From Allobosea sp. AAP35 (GTDB lineage: Bacteria; Pseudomonadota; Alphaproteobacteria; Rhizobiales; Beijerinckiaceae), in NCBI RefSeq assembly GCF_001295925.1, contig NZ_LJHQ01000003.1:62001-126000 (forward strand): 64,000 bases of DNA. The letters are read 5' to 3'. The position numbers and the translations under genes are program-made. The notes under the pieces are model-generated. The model was not told the DNA's origin. It saw nothing but the letters and a program-made list of their open reading frames with translations, and did no database searches. The stretch's first letter is position 1, and every line of letters begins with the position of its first letter. Positions 26,406 to 36,346 of the stretch are shown one piece after another.

Positions 26406-27791
26406 ATGTCGGAGCGTTGGACGCCCGAGAGCTGGAGGGCCAAGCCTGTCCAGCAGATCCCGGAGTATTGCGACCAGGCTGCCCTGAGGGCGGTCGAGCA
26501 GCAGCTCGCCGGCTTTCCGCCGCTGGTGTTTGCGGGTGAGGCGCGCAAGCTGAAGAAGGCGCTCGCGAAAGTCGCAAGCGGCGAGGCCTTCCTGCTTCAG
26601 GGCGGCGATTGCGCCGAGAGCTTCGGCGAGCATTCGGCTGACAACATCCGCGATTTCTTCCGGCTCTTCCTGCAGATGGCGGTGGTGCTGACCTTTGCCG
26701 GCGGCTCGCCGGTGGTGAAGGTCGGGCGCATCGCCGGCCAGTTCGCCAAGCCGCGCTCGGCCCCTACCGAGACGATCGATGGCGTCGAGCTGCCGAGCTA
26801 CAAGGGCGACATCGTCAACGACAATGCCTTCACGCCGGAAGCCCGCATTCCCGATCCGCGCCGCCAGATCGAGGCCTATCGCCAATCGGCCGCGACGCTG
26901 AACCTGATCCGCGCCTTCGCCACCGGCGGCTACGCCAATCTCGACAACGCCCATCGCTGGATGCTCGGCTTCGTCAAGGATGCGCCGGCCTCCTCGCGCT
27001 ACAACGAGGTCGCCGAGCGCATCACCGAGGCGCTGGACTTCATGCGCGCCATCGGCATCGATCCCGAGACGCATCCCGAGATGCGCATAACGGATTTCTA
27101 CACCAGCCACGAGGCGCTGCTGCTCGGCTACGAGCAGGCGATGACGCGCGTCGATTCCACCACCGGCGACTGGTACGACACCTCCGGCCACATGGTCTGG
27201 ATCGGCGACCGCACGCGCCAGCTTGACCATGCCCATGTCGAGTTCTTCCGCGGCATCCGCAACCCGATCGGCCTGAAATGCGGGCCGTCCATGACCGTCG
27301 ACGGGCTGATGAAGCTGATCGACGTTTTGGATCCGCAGAACCAGCCCGGCCGCCTGACGCTGATCGCGCGCTTCGGTGCTGACAAGGTCTTCGACACGCT
27401 GCCGGCCCTGGTGCGCGCCACCAAGCGGGAAGGGCGCAACGTCGTCTGGTCCTGCGATCCGATGCACGGCAACACGGTCAAGGCCGCCAGCGGCTACAAG
27501 ACCCGCCCCTTCGACCTGATCATGACCGAGGTGAAAAACTTCTTTGCGGTCCACCAGGCGGAGGGGACCCATGCCGGCGGTCTGCATCTGGAGATGACCG
27601 GCAAGAACGTCACTGAATGCACCGGCGGCGCGCGCGGCATGACCGATGCGGATCTCAACGACCGCTATCACACGGTCTGCGATCCGCGCCTCAATGCCGA
27701 GCAGGCGCTGGAGCTGGCGTTCCTCGTGGCCGAGCTCGTCAAGCGCGAGCGCGCGGGCCGGGTGCGTCCGGAGGTCGAGGCGGCGGAGTAG
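26406..27791 (+). CDS. class II DAHP synthase (3-deoxy-7-phosphoheptulonate synthase)
   Basis: A 461-residue plant-like (type II) DAHP synthase, the first enzyme of the shikimate pathway, which condenses phosphoenolpyruvate with erythrose 4-phosphate. Marks are [13 protein letters not shown] near residue 60 (metal-binding Cys), [13 protein letters not shown], the GLKCGPSM loop, [12 protein letters not shown] and a late [18 protein letters not shown] 26406 ([10 protein letters not shown]) matches the family start and follows an AGGAGC site; the longer frame to 26280 is intergenic. A perfect palindrome terminator follows. The 286 bp upstream shows no clear leader peptide or riboswitch. Confidence 0.94.
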   Translation: MSERWTPESWRAKPVQQIPEYCDQAALRAVEQQLAGFPPLVFAGEARKLKKALAKVASGEAFLLQGGDCAESFGEHSADNIRDFFRLFLQMAVVLTFAGGSPVVKVGRIAGQFAKPRSAPTETIDGVELPSYKGDIVNDNAFTPEARIPDPRRQIEAYRQSAATLNLIRAFATGGYANLDNAHRWMLGFVKDAPASSRYNEVAERITEALDFMRAIGIDPETHPEMRITDFYTSHEALLLGYEQAMTRVDSTTGDWYDTSGHMVWIGDRTRQLDHAHVEFFRGIRNPIGLKCGPSMTVDGLMKLIDVLDPQNQPGRLTLIARFGADKVFDTLPALVRATKREGRNVVWSCDPMHGNTVKAASGYKTRPFDLIMTEVKNFFAVHQAEGTHAGGLHLEMTGKNVTECTGGARGMTDADLNDRYHTVCDPRLNAEQALELAFLVAELVKRERAGRVRPEVEAAE

Positions 27792-27814
27792 CGCGCGCGC
27801 TGCATGGCCTGATA

Positions 27815-27852
27815 ATGAAGAAAGCCGGGGCGATCGCCCCGGCTTTCTTCAT
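27815..27852. terminator. bidirectional terminator, perfect 38-bp palindrome
   Basis: A perfect palindrome centred at 27833/27834, with an A-rich left edge and T-rich right edge around a GC core (GCCGGGGCGATCGCCCCGGC). It lies between the convergent DAHP synthase and outer membrane protein genes and should terminate both. Confidence 0.92.
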
Positions 27853-27871
27853 GGGAGCCGTCGTCGAAGCC

Positions 27872-28762
27872 TCAGAACTTCAGGCCCGCGGCGACACGGC
27901 CGGTGTTGATTGTCGTCGATGTCCCCTCGACATCGGCGAAGCGGATGATCTGATATTCGGCCCGCAAAAACAGGTTGTCGGTCAGGGCCATGTCGACGCC
28001 GAGGCCTGCTGCCAGACCAAAGCCGTAGACATCGCGCTTGGCCTGGCCGACCGTCAGGGGGTAACCGGACGCGACGACATTGTTCTCGATGGCACCGGTG
28101 ACGGCGTTGGTGCGGGTGAAGCGCCAGGTCGCATCGATGGTCGAGATCGTGTCGAAGCGTCCCATGGCGCCGCCGAGCGTGGCATAGGGCATGATCCGCC
28201 CATAGGCCCAGCCCATCCTGATGCGGGCAGTCGCATAGTCGAGCAACTCGGCGCCCTGCCGCGTCGTCAGCGTGTAGTTGTTGATCGTTCCATTGGATGT
28301 GGTGAACTGCCGGCCAATGAAGTCACTGACGAGATACTGGTGGTTCGAGCGGGTGTAATCCGCTTCGAGGCCGAGGATCACGTCGCCGAAGGCGAAATTA
28401 TAGCCGGTGAAGCCGAAAAAGGTCGAACCGCTGTCGCGCTTCGCAGGCAGGTTGCCGATCTGTGATCCCATATCGGCTTCGGTGCCGAGGAGCGTGTTCC
28501 GGAAGGCATAGTTCGCCAGGCTCTGCAGGCCGTCTCCTGGCTTGAACTTCGTTTCGGAAACGCCGGCGCCGCCACCGACATAAAAGCCCGACCAGTTCGT
28601 CCTGCTGTCGAATTCGGGCGCCTGCGGCGCATCCTCGATCTGGGAGCCGCGGAGCACCGGGTAGTCGGCCGCTCGCACGGCCGTCGCGGCGGTGAGGGCG
28701 CAGGCGAGCAAGGCTCCGACGGCAAAGTCTTTGCGCAGTCTGGTGATCTGGCGGGTACGCAT
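27872..28762 (-). CDS. outer membrane beta-barrel protein (Omp25/Omp31-like)
   Basis: A 296-residue outer membrane protein. A signal peptide ends VRAA near residue 32; the mature part begins with the family motif NWSGFYVGGGAG, contains FGFTGYNFAFGDVILGLEAD, and ends with LRAEYQIIRFADVEG and the C-terminal aromatic GLKF typical of BAM substrates. Relatives in Brucella and Bartonella are major surface proteins. ATG 28762 has GGAGAAG at good spacing; 12 further upstream codons are open but not needed. Confidence 0.86.
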   Translation of the reverse strand: MRTRQITRLRKDFAVGALLACALTAATAVRAADYPVLRGSQIEDAPQAPEFDSRTNWSGFYVGGGAGVSETKFKPGDGLQSLANYAFRNTLLGTEADMGSQIGNLPAKRDSGSTFFGFTGYNFAFGDVILGLEADYTRSNHQYLVSDFIGRQFTTSNGTINNYTLTTRQGAELLDYATARIRMGWAYGRIMPYATLGGAMGRFDTISTIDATWRFTRTNAVTGAIENNVVASGYPLTVGQAKRDVYGFGLAAGLGVDMALTDNLFLRAEYQIIRFADVEGTSTTINTGRVAAGLKF

Positions 28763-28921
28763 GATCGCTTCTCCGAACGGCGGCCGGCAGTCGTGCAAGA
28801 GCGGCTCGTCAACGATTTATGGGCGATTAACCCTAACGCGGAGTTAAGCGCCGCTCCGGATCTGCGTGGCGACGCCATGCCCGACATTGCCGCCCATCGC
28901 CCGCCGCGCTACAGCCCCGCC

Positions 28922-30547
28922 ATGACCGCGACCACCTTCCGCCTCGCGCTTGCGCAAATGAATTCCATTGTCGGCGCCGTCGCCGCCAATGCCGACCTCA
29001 TCCGCGAGGTCAGGCGCAAGGCGGGCGAGGCTGGCGCGGACCTCGTGATGTTTCCCGAGTTGAGTCTGACCGGCGCCCCGCCTGAGAACCTGGCCCTCAC
29101 GCCCGCCTTCCAGGATGCCTGCCGCAAGACCTGTGAGGACCTCGCCCGCGAAACCGCCGATGGCGGGCCCGCGCTGCTGATCGGCCTGCCCTGGCTGGAG
29201 GGCGGTGTGCTCTACGACGCCTATGCCCTGCTCGATGGAGGCGTCATTCAGGCCGTGCGCTTCAAGGTCGCGCTGTCCGATGATGGCGGGTCCGATCAGG
29301 CCCGCGTCTTCGCGCCTGGCCCCTTGCCTGGGCCCGTGCTCTTCCGCGATAGGGTTCGGCTCGGGCTGCCGATCGGCGGGGACATCAGCGGCGAGGAGGT
29401 CGTCGAATGCCTCGCCGAAACGGGCGCCGAAATTCTGCTCTCGCCGCAAAGCTCGCCGTTCCGGTCCGGCAAAGCCGATGAGCGCCTGAACCTCGCGGTC
29501 GCGCGCGTGGTCGAGTCAGGCCTGCCGCTGGTCTGTCTCAACCGGATCGGCGGGGAAGGGGAGCAGGTCTTCGATGGCGCCTCCCTCGCGCTGGCTGCCG
29601 ATCGGACCCTGACCCATCAACTCCCTGCATTCAGGGAGGCCCTTGTCACGATCCAGTGGCAGCGCGAAGCGGGTCGCTGGCGCTGCCTGCCAGGCGAGAT
29701 CGCCACCGTCGAAACCGGCGACGAGGCCGATTATGCCGCCCGCGTTCTCGGCCTGCGCGACCATGTCGAAAAAAGCGGCGCCGCCGGCGTCGTGCTCGAA
29801 TTCACAGGTGGCCTCGATGCCGCGCTCGGCGCCGTCATCGCAGTGGATGCGCTGGGGCCGGAGCGCGTCACCGGCGTGGCGCTGCCCTCGGCCGCGACGC
29901 CGGATGGAAATACGGCCGACGCTAACGCTTTCGCCGCTGCGCTCGGAATCAGCTGCGAGACGGTGCCGGTCGGCGGACTGGTCGAGGCCCTCGCAACCGC
30001 GTTGTCGCCTTTCGCGGCGCCCGCGCAGCCCTTCACCGATGATGATCGGAGCAACCGCGCACGCGCAACGGTGCTGGGCGCGCTTGCTGCCGGCCTTGGT
30101 CGCTTGCCTTTGCTGCCGGCCAGCAGGTCGGCGGCGACCCAGGGCGAGGGCCTAAGAGGTGCCGTCAATCCGATTGCCGATTTCTACGAGACCGAGGTGT
30201 TCCGGCTTGCTACGCTGCGCAAACGCTGGAGGCCGGCCGGGGCACGAGGGCCCGACGGCGGCGTGATCCCCGTGGCGCTGTTGGCGCAGCCGCCCGATGC
30301 GCAACGCGACACCATCCTGCGCGCCTTGACCGAGGGCCGGGCGCGCGTCGCCGATCTCGTTGCCGCTGGGCATGACCGCGAGACGGTGCTGGCTTTGCAG
30401 CGCCAGATGCATCGTGCGGAACGCGATCGGCCGGCGGCAGCGAGGAGCCGCCACGCCTTCATCGATACAGGCGAGCAGGCCCATATCCCCGACGCTAGTC
30501 TGGTCAAAGGCATCGGACGCGGCGGCGGCGAAAGCATCGACTTCTGA
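28922..30547 (+). CDS. NAD synthetase (NadE) homologue without catalytic residues, probable pseudoenzyme
   Basis: A 541-residue homologue of glutamine-dependent NAD synthetase with both domains recognisable end to end. In the glutaminase domain Glu46 (FPELSLTG) and Lys115 (RFKVAL) remain, but the Cys nucleophile of PICEDIWG is replaced (PIGGDISG, Gly152). In the synthetase domain the SGGxDS P-loop is TGGLDA (295-300) and the ATP-contacting NKSE is SRSA. The frame is intact and domain order is normal, so this is not a fresh pseudogene; it looks like a retained, catalytically dead paralogue, perhaps regulatory. A working nadE must be elsewhere. It starts at ATG 28922 and lies 56 bp before gltX. 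Confidence 0.8.
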   Translation: MTATTFRLALAQMNSIVGAVAANADLIREVRRKAGEAGADLVMFPELSLTGAPPENLALTPAFQDACRKTCEDLARETADGGPALLIGLPWLEGGVLYDAYALLDGGVIQAVRFKVALSDDGGSDQARVFAPGPLPGPVLFRDRVRLGLPIGGDISGEEVVECLAETGAEILLSPQSSPFRSGKADERLNLAVARVVESGLPLVCLNRIGGEGEQVFDGASLALAADRTLTHQLPAFREALVTIQWQREAGRWRCLPGEIATVETGDEADYAARVLGLRDHVEKSGAAGVVLEFTGGLDAALGAVIAVDALGPERVTGVALPSAATPDGNTADANAFAAALGISCETVPVGGLVEALATALSPFAAPAQPFTDDDRSNRARATVLGALAAGLGRLPLLPASRSAATQGEGLRGAVNPIADFYETEVFRLATLRKRWRPAGARGPDGGVIPVALLAQPPDAQRDTILRALTEGRARVADLVAAGHDRETVLALQRQMHRAERDRPAAARSRHAFIDTGEQAHIPDASLVKGIGRGGGESIDF

Positions 30548-30603
30548 CGCTGGGCGGATCGGCGCGATTGTCGCTGCCGCGCAAAAGCGCCATAAGCGCG
30601 GCC

Positions 30604-31944
30604 ATGACGACACCGCTCCTGCGCTTCGCCCCGTCGCCGACGGGCTATCTCCACATTGGCAATGCTCGCTCGGCGCTGCTGAACGGGCTTTATGCCCGCC
30701 GCCATGCCGGCCGCTTCATGCTGCGCTATGACGATACCGATCTGGCCCGCTCCAGGCCCGAATTCGCTGAAGGCATCGCCGAAGACCTCGGCTGGCTCGG
30801 CATCGTGCCCGATCTGGTGATCAGCCAGTCGCAGCGGCTGTCGCTTTACGATGCGGCGGCGGAGGATCTGCGCGCGGCGGGCCGGCTCTATCCCTGCTAC
30901 GAGACCGCCGACGAGCTCGACCGGCGCCGCAAGCGCCAGCTCGCGCGCGGCCTGCCGCCGATCTACGACCGTGCCGCGTTGAGCCTGACCGCCGAGGACA
31001 GGGCCAAGCTCGAAGCCGAGGGGCGCAAACCCCATTGGCGCTTCAAGCTGGAGCCGCGCATCGTCGCCTGGAACGATCTGATCCGCGGCGACGCCCATGT
31101 CGACTGCGCCTCGCTGTCGGACCAGGTGCTGATCCGCGAGGATGGCAGCTATCTCTACCATCTGCCTTCGGTCGTCGATGATGCCGCCACCGGCGTCACG
31201 CACATCATCCGCGGCGAGGACCATGTCACCAACACCGCCGTCCATATCCAGATCTTCGAGGCGCTGGGGGCGGCGCTGCCGGCCTTCGGCCATCACAACC
31301 TGCTGACCACGGCAAGCGGGGAGGGGCTCTCGAAGCGCCTCGGCCATCTCTCGCTGCGCGGCCTGCGCGAGGCGGGCGTCGAGCCGCTCGCGGTCGCCGC
31401 GCTCGCGGTGCTGACGGGCTCGTCGGACGCTGTGCGTCCGGTCGCCAGCCTTGAGGAACTGGCGAATCTGGTCGATCTCGGCCACATCTCGCGCGCGCCG
31501 GCAAAGTTCGACGAGCACGACCTCGACACGCTGAGCGCCCGCACCCTGCACCAACTGCCCTATGACGCGGTCGCGGAACGCCTCCGCGCACTTGGCATCG
31601 CCGGCGGAGAGGCCTTCTGGCTGGCAATCCGCGGCAATCTCGGAAAGCTCGACGAGGCGCGCCTTTGGGACGATGTCGTGCGCGGGCCGATTGCGCCGGC
31701 AATCGCCGATGCCGGCTTCGCCGCGACGGCAGCTTCACTGCTCCCGCCCGAGCCTTTCGATGCGACCACCTGGAAGAGCTGGACCGGCGCGGTCCAGGCC
31801 GAGACCGGCGCCAAGGGCAAGGCCCTGTTCATGCCGCTGCGCCAGGCCCTGACCGGCCAGGAGCACGGCCCGGAACTGGCGGCGCTGCTGCCGCTGATCG
31901 GCCGCGAGAAGGCACTGCGGCGGCTCAAGGGCGAGAGCGCCTGA
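30604..31944 (+). CDS. gltX: glutamate--tRNA ligase
   Basis: A 446-residue class I aminoacyl-tRNA synthetase. HIGH-like motif [13 protein letters not shown] at 8-20, [26 protein letters not shown] and a KMSKS-like GLSKRLG. The shorter length and lack of a full KLSKR spacing match the second GltX of alphaproteobacteria, which may serve tRNA-Glu or tRNA-Gln in the indirect (GatCAB) pathway. The start is ATG 30604. It follows the NadE-like gene closely and is convergent with the DUF2865 gene. Confidence 0.92.
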   Translation: MTTPLLRFAPSPTGYLHIGNARSALLNGLYARRHAGRFMLRYDDTDLARSRPEFAEGIAEDLGWLGIVPDLVISQSQRLSLYDAAAEDLRAAGRLYPCYETADELDRRRKRQLARGLPPIYDRAALSLTAEDRAKLEAEGRKPHWRFKLEPRIVAWNDLIRGDAHVDCASLSDQVLIREDGSYLYHLPSVVDDAATGVTHIIRGEDHVTNTAVHIQIFEALGAALPAFGHHNLLTTASGEGLSKRLGHLSLRGLREAGVEPLAVAALAVLTGSSDAVRPVASLEELANLVDLGHISRAPAKFDEHDLDTLSARTLHQLPYDAVAERLRALGIAGGEAFWLAIRGNLGKLDEARLWDDVVRGPIAPAIADAGFAATAASLLPPEPFDATTWKSWTGAVQAETGAKGKALFMPLRQALTGQEHGPELAALLPLIGREKALRRLKGESA

Positions 31945-31974
31945 GATCACCAATAACAGCCTCGGCCGGCTGTC

Positions 31975-32022
31975 GTCCCTGCTTCACAGGTCTTACGCCC
32001 TTAACGACCTGTCGTCAGGGAC
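31975..32022. terminator. nested hairpin between convergent gltX and DUF2865 genes
   Basis: GTCCCTG (31975-31981) pairs with CAGGGAC (32016-32022), and inside it ACAGGTC pairs with GACCTGT. The structure overlaps the stop codon of the leftward gene. There is no T-run; a role as shared terminator is inferred from position. Confidence 0.55.
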
Positions 32023-33208
32023 GCGCTGTGGCCGGCCCCAGGTTTGGTGCCAGATTCGGCGCCACGATCCGCACTGTGCGCCGCTCGCCGGTGACGCTTT
32101 GGCTCTCCCGCTTCAACCCGTCGCCCTTGTCGAGCACGCGCTCGCCCACCGAACTCGGACCCACGCCGGCCGACTCCGTCCCTGACGTTGGCGAGTTCTC
32201 GGAGGGCATCGGCTTCTCGTCAGCGATCTCGGGGATCGCGGCTGGCTGAGCCACCGGGGCCGGGGCCGCGCCGCGCCTGCGCGGATCGGGCTTGGCCTCC
32301 TTCGGGCGCGAGAGTTCGGCCGCCCGCTGCTCGGTGACGATGACGTCGCCCTTGCGCTTGTCGAGCAGGTACTCGGCTTCCTTGAGCGCCTGAGCCCAGC
32401 TCTGGCCCTGAGCCCGGCAGGTGCAGGAGGCATCGAAGGACCGCTGGTACTTCCCGGCATTGGGCAGGGACGCATAGGGCTGGCCGGTGGCGCGCGCCAC
32501 CGCATTCTGGATCTCGCCGCCATTGCTCATGCCATAGGCGAGCGTCTCGACGCCCGGGCAGAGCGCCTGACACATCTCGTCGGCATTGTCGCGACCGCCG
32601 GGATTATTGGCGAGCGGGAAGAAGAAGCCGTCGCAGGTTCGCACGCAGACGGTCTGCGGCCCGCCCAGACGAGGCTTTTCCGGCTCGATCGGCTGCTCGG
32701 GGTCGAGCTCTGGCATGGTCGAATCGATTTCGCCGCGGCGCGGCTCGAGGCCGAAGATCGTCTCGAAGAAGCCGCGCTGCTCCGGCGCCCTGCAATTGTT
32801 GTTGATCGCGGCTGCAAGCTGGGCCCGACGCTGCTCGAGCGCGCCGCCCTCAGCCTGCTGCATCAAGTTGCCATACTGCGCCTGCAACTGGCCGATCTGG
32901 GCACGCAAGCCGCCGCATTGCGCCGGTGGCCCATCGCCGAAGATGGAAAAGCCGCGCTCGCAGCCCATGGCGCGGTACTGGCTGGTCGCCTGCCCGAGCT
33001 GGGAGGCGACGCGCCGGGCGATCTGCGCCGCACGTGGATCGCCACCGCGCTGGCCCTGAAGGCTGGCGAGTTCGGAGCGCCAAGCCGCGCAGGATGGCGA
33101 CTGGGCCATCGCGGCTTCGCTGAGTGTCGCCATCGCCAGCAGCGTGGCGCCCAGGCGGGCATAGCGTTGAAGCCTGACAAATCGGGGCCAGCGGTCTTTC
33201 TGTGTCAT
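32015..33208 (-). CDS. DUF2865 exported protein
   Basis: A 397-residue exported protein with a signal peptide ending EAAMAQ near residue 36. It has an N-terminal coiled segment rich in Gln/Ala (ASLQGQRGG to AINNNC), then the conserved DUF2865 block TVCVRTCDGFFFPLANN and EMCQALCPGVETLAYGM, with CTCRAQGQSW after it; conserved Cys pairs suggest disulfides. The last 120 residues are Pro/Lys/Glu-rich and low in complexity. The function is unknown; the domain is found mostly in Hyphomicrobiales. Confidence 0.85.
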   Translation of the reverse strand: MTQKDRWPRFVRLQRYARLGATLLAMATLSEAAMAQSPSCAAWRSELASLQGQRGGDPRAAQIARRVASQLGQATSQYRAMGCERGFSIFGDGPPAQCGGLRAQIGQLQAQYGNLMQQAEGGALEQRRAQLAAAINNNCRAPEQRGFFETIFGLEPRRGEIDSTMPELDPEQPIEPEKPRLGGPQTVCVRTCDGFFFPLANNPGGRDNADEMCQALCPGVETLAYGMSNGGEIQNAVARATGQPYASLPNAGKYQRSFDASCTCRAQGQSWAQALKEAEYLLDKRKGDVIVTEQRAAELSRPKEAKPDPRRRGAAPAPVAQPAAIPEIADEKPMPSENSPTSGTESAGVGPSSVGERVLDKGDGLKRESQSVTGERRTVRIVAPNLAPNLGPATARP

Positions 33209-33513
33209 GGCGGCTTGGATGACGTCACCTGCTGTCGGTCTCGATGGCCCTGACGATCCTTAGCCTTCGGCCGGGGGCTCGTCATCTGGCGCAACAAACC
33301 CGCCAAACGCGACGGAACTATGGAGCAGCGCCTCGCCGCCCCCCCCGGGCGTCGCACGGGTCGCATGCCATATTCGCCGCCGCCGGGCAATCGCCGGATC
33401 ATGGTTGAAGTCACCCAGTGCCGGAAGCGGTTGGCGAGCGACCGTGGACTGTCTAGAACGCTCAAACCCCGCCGACGCATGCAGCGCGGCGGTTGCCACC
33501 GGGCGATGCCGAC
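33209..33513. other. intergenic region upstream of purC
   Basis: About 305 bp between the divergent DUF2865 and purC genes. It must hold both promoters. Several short open frames exist, but none has a ribosome-binding site or codon pattern that I trust. No hairpin or known motif was recognised. Confidence 0.5.
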
Positions 33514-34464
33514 ATGACCGAAATCCTGCCGCTCGAAGACGCCTTCATTCCCGAATTGCCGAACCACTACCGCGGCAAGGTCCGGGAGAATTACGACCTG
33601 CCCGACGGTCGCCGCATCCTGATCTCGACCGACCGTCTCAGCGCCTTCGACCGGGCGATCGCGGCGATTCCCTACAAGGGCCAGGTCCTGACACAGACGG
33701 CCCGGTACTGGTTTGACGAGACCGCCGACATCTGCCCCAACCATGTTCTGGAATACCCCGATCCCAACGTTGTGATCGGCACGCGGCTCGACATCCTGCC
33801 CGTCGAGATCGTGGTGCGCGGCTATCTCGCCGGCACCACCGGCACCTCGATCCTGACGATGTACAAGCAGGGCCTGCGCGAGATGTATGGGGTGCGCCTG
33901 CCAGACGGGCTGCGCGACAACCAGAAGCTGCCCGAGCCGATCATCACCCCGACAAGCAAGGCCTTCGACGGCGGCCACGACGCGCCGCTCTCGGCCGCCC
34001 ATATCGTCGCCGACGGACTTCTGACCCGCGAGCAATGGGACACCGTCAGCCGCTATGCGCTGGCGCTGTTTGCGCGCGGCCAGGCGTTGGCAGCAGAACA
34101 CGGGCTGATCCTGGCCGATACGAAATACGAGTTCGGCACCGACAATCACGGCACGATCGTGCTGGCCGACGAGATCCACACCCCCGATTCGAGCCGCTAC
34201 TGGATGGCCGACAGCTATGGCGCGCGCTTCACGGCGGGCGAGAAGCCCGAATCCTTCGACAAGGACTTCGTCCGCAACTGGGTGGTCGCGCGCTGCGACC
34301 CCTACACGCAGGAACTGCCGGAAATCCCGCAAGAGCTGATCGCGCAGACCTCCGCAGTCTATATCCAGGCCTATGAGATGATCACCGGCCGCAGCTTCGT
34401 GCCCCCGCCCGCCGGCCAGCCGCCGCTGGACCGTATCCGCAGCAACCTGGCGCGGTTCTTTTGA
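33514..34464 (+). CDS. purC: phosphoribosylaminoimidazole-succinocarboxamide synthase
   Basis: A 316-residue SAICAR synthetase, the purine-pathway enzyme that joins aspartate to CAIR with ATP. Family segments are [10 protein letters not shown] near residue 20, [34 protein letters not shown] and [13 protein letters not shown]. The longer (about 300 residue) form with the [11 protein letters not shown] loop is common in alphaproteobacteria and fungi. ATG 33514 is preferred over TTG 33493, although neither has a strong ribosome-binding site. Confidence 0.94.
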   Translation: MTEILPLEDAFIPELPNHYRGKVRENYDLPDGRRILISTDRLSAFDRAIAAIPYKGQVLTQTARYWFDETADICPNHVLEYPDPNVVIGTRLDILPVEIVVRGYLAGTTGTSILTMYKQGLREMYGVRLPDGLRDNQKLPEPIITPTSKAFDGGHDAPLSAAHIVADGLLTREQWDTVSRYALALFARGQALAAEHGLILADTKYEFGTDNHGTIVLADEIHTPDSSRYWMADSYGARFTAGEKPESFDKDFVRNWVVARCDPYTQELPEIPQELIAQTSAVYIQAYEMITGRSFVPPPAGQPPLDRIRSNLARFF

Positions 34465-34521
34465 TCGCGAGCCGTCGTTGAGCAGGGCGACGTCCTGCAC
34501 CTGCCTTCGCTGGTTCTCTCA

Positions 34522-34633
34522 CCGTCATTCCGGAAAAGCCGCGTCAGCGGCGCTGATCCGAAACCCATCATAGAGCACTGTCGGGCCTTACGATGGATTC
34601 CGGGCCTCCGCTTCGCCGCGCCCGGAATGACGG
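34522..34633. repeat. REP-like palindromic repeat
   Basis: CCGTCATTCCGG (34522-34533) and its exact inverse (34622-34633) bracket about 90 bp that include a GGATTCCGGGCC segment. This is the CGTCATTCCGG class of alphaproteobacterial intergenic palindrome, lying between the convergent purC and marR-family genes. A related element is at 43737-43852. Confidence 0.75.
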
Positions 34634-34667
34634 CGTGAGGGGTAAGAGGGGTAAAGAACGAGCGCCC

Positions 34668-35162
34668 TCAGCCCTCGTCGTCGCGATAGCCGCCCGCGAG
34701 ATGGCGGCTGCGCTCGGTCAGGGTCGAGAGCACCCGCTCGAACACCTTGAGCTCTTCCGCCGCGATCCCTTCCGTCCAGCGGGCCTGGAAGGCCAGCGCC
34801 AGCGGCACGATCTGGGCGTAGATCCGCTCGCCGGCCGAAGTCAGCGCCACGAAGGATTCGCGCCGATCCTGCCGGTTCTCGGCTCGCGAAACCAGCCCGC
34901 GCTCTTGAAGCACCGAGACCGCGCGCGAGACCTTGGTCTTGTGCATCTGCGCGAGCTCGCCGATGTCACGCGAGGTCAGCTTGCCGAATTCGCCGAGCTG
35001 CGCCACCACCCGCCACTCGGGGATTCCGATGCCGAAATGCGCGTCATAGATCCGCCCCAGCGCGCGCGCCGAATGGAAGGCGACGACGTTGAGGCGATAG
35101 GGCAGGAACTGCTCCAGCCGCAGCGGGGTCTCCGGCGGGGAGGCGGACGGTTTCGTCGTCAT
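34668..35162 (-). CDS. MarR-family transcriptional regulator
   Basis: A 164-residue winged-helix repressor. The helix-turn-helix region reads KLTSRDIGELAQMHKTKVSRAV (split here as KLTSRDIGELAQ and MHKTKVSRAV), followed by the wing ENRQDRRESFVALTSAGE, the DxRxxxxxLT signature. It likely senses a small aromatic or organic acid. It sits 34 bp downstream of the TRAP binding protein on the same strand, so it may control that gene; the target is inferred from position. Confidence 0.88.
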   Translation of the reverse strand: MTTKPSASPPETPLRLEQFLPYRLNVVAFHSARALGRIYDAHFGIGIPEWRVVAQLGEFGKLTSRDIGELAQMHKTKVSRAVSVLQERGLVSRAENRQDRRESFVALTSAGERIYAQIVPLALAFQARWTEGIAAEELKVFERVLSTLTERSRHLAGGYRDDEG

Positions 35163-35196
35163 CTCGGTCTGCCACCTCCGGCCGTCGCGGGGTCGC

Positions 35197-36282
35197 TCAG
35201 CGCGCCTTCAGCCGGTTCATGAAGGAATCGAAGGACAACTCTGCCACTTGCCACCACAGCAGGTTCTCGCCCCGGAAGGCGACCATCGACTCATAGCCCT
35301 TCTTGAAGTCCGGGCTCTTCGCCGCGGTCTCGGCGTAATACTCCTCCGCCGCCTTCAGCGCCGCTTCCATCACCGGCAGCGGGAAGGGCCGCAGCTGCGC
35401 GCCCTGGCCCACGAGCCGGCGCAGGCCGCCCGGGTTCACGAAGTCGTATTTGCCCAGCATCCAGTTGTTGGCCGCCTCGCAAGCCTGTTGGACGATCGCC
35501 TGGTAGTGCTTGGGCAGTTTGGCCCAGGCCTCCTTCCCGATGATCAGGTGCAGCATCGCGCCGCCCTCCCACCAGCCGGGATAGTAGTAGTATTTCGCGA
35601 CGCGGATGAAGCCGAGCTTCTCGTCGTCATAGGGGCCGACGAACTCGGCGGCGTCGATCGTGCCGCGCTCGAGGGCCGGATAGACATCGCCAGGCGCGAT
35701 CTGCGTCGGCACCACGCCGAGCTTGGCCAGCACCGCCCCGCCCATCCCGCCGATGCGGAACTTCAGCCCCTTGAGATCCTCGACGCTCTTGAGTTCGTTG
35801 CGGAAGAAGCCGCCCATCTGGCAGCCGGAATTGCCGCAGGGAATTGAATAGGCGTTGAAGCGGTCGAGCACGCCGTTGACGATCTGCTCGCCACCGCCAA
35901 AATACCACCAGCTATGCTGCTGACGGGCGTTCAGGCCAAACGGAATGCCGGTGCCCAGGCCCAGCGTCGGGTCCTTGCCGATGTAGAAATAGGTCGGCGA
36001 ATGCGCGCATTCGACCGTGCCCGAGGACACCGCGTCGAGCGCCTGCAGGCCGGGCACGATCTCGCCGGGCGCGAAGACCTGGATCTGGAACTTGCCGTCG
36101 GTGGCGTCGCTGACGAGCTTGGCGAAGTGCTGCGCCGTGCCGAAGATCGTGTCGAGCGACTTCGGAAAACTCGAGGTGAGCCGCCACTTCACCTCGGGCT
36201 GGGACTGGGCGAGCGCGGGCATCGCCACCGGCGTCGCTGCGGCAGCAAGCGCGCCTGTTTTCAAAAAGTCGCGACGTTTCAT
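35197..36282 (-). CDS. TRAP transporter substrate-binding protein (DctP family)
   Basis: A 361-residue periplasmic receptor. The N-terminus MKRRDFLKTGALAAAA is a twin-arginine signal. DctP-family segments include WRLTSSFPKSLDTIFGTAQ, the central LKFRIGGMGGAVLAKLG with its conserved Arg for a carboxylate, and GTIDAAEFVGPYDD. It resembles the TakP/lactate-binding branch, which binds alpha-keto or hydroxy acids. The membrane partners DctQ and DctM are absent nearby, so it is an orphan receptor here. ATG 36282 follows GGGAGGAGC. Confidence 0.88.
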   Translation of the reverse strand: MKRRDFLKTGALAAAATPVAMPALAQSQPEVKWRLTSSFPKSLDTIFGTAQHFAKLVSDATDGKFQIQVFAPGEIVPGLQALDAVSSGTVECAHSPTYFYIGKDPTLGLGTGIPFGLNARQQHSWWYFGGGEQIVNGVLDRFNAYSIPCGNSGCQMGGFFRNELKSVEDLKGLKFRIGGMGGAVLAKLGVVPTQIAPGDVYPALERGTIDAAEFVGPYDDEKLGFIRVAKYYYYPGWWEGGAMLHLIIGKEAWAKLPKHYQAIVQQACEAANNWMLGKYDFVNPGGLRRLVGQGAQLRPFPLPVMEAALKAAEEYYAETAAKSPDFKKGYESMVAFRGENLLWWQVAELSFDSFMNRLKAR

Positions 36283-36346
36283 AAGGTGCTCCTCCCGGGG
36301 CTCTTGTTGAGCCCTTATTGGCCCGTCGCGCGAGGAATGAAAAGAC

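Noticed and set aside
28793..28921. N-terminal extension of the NadE-like protein
   Set aside because: The 43 codons before ATG 28922 show no similarity to the family, and the natural nitrilase-type start [14 protein letters not shown] begins there.
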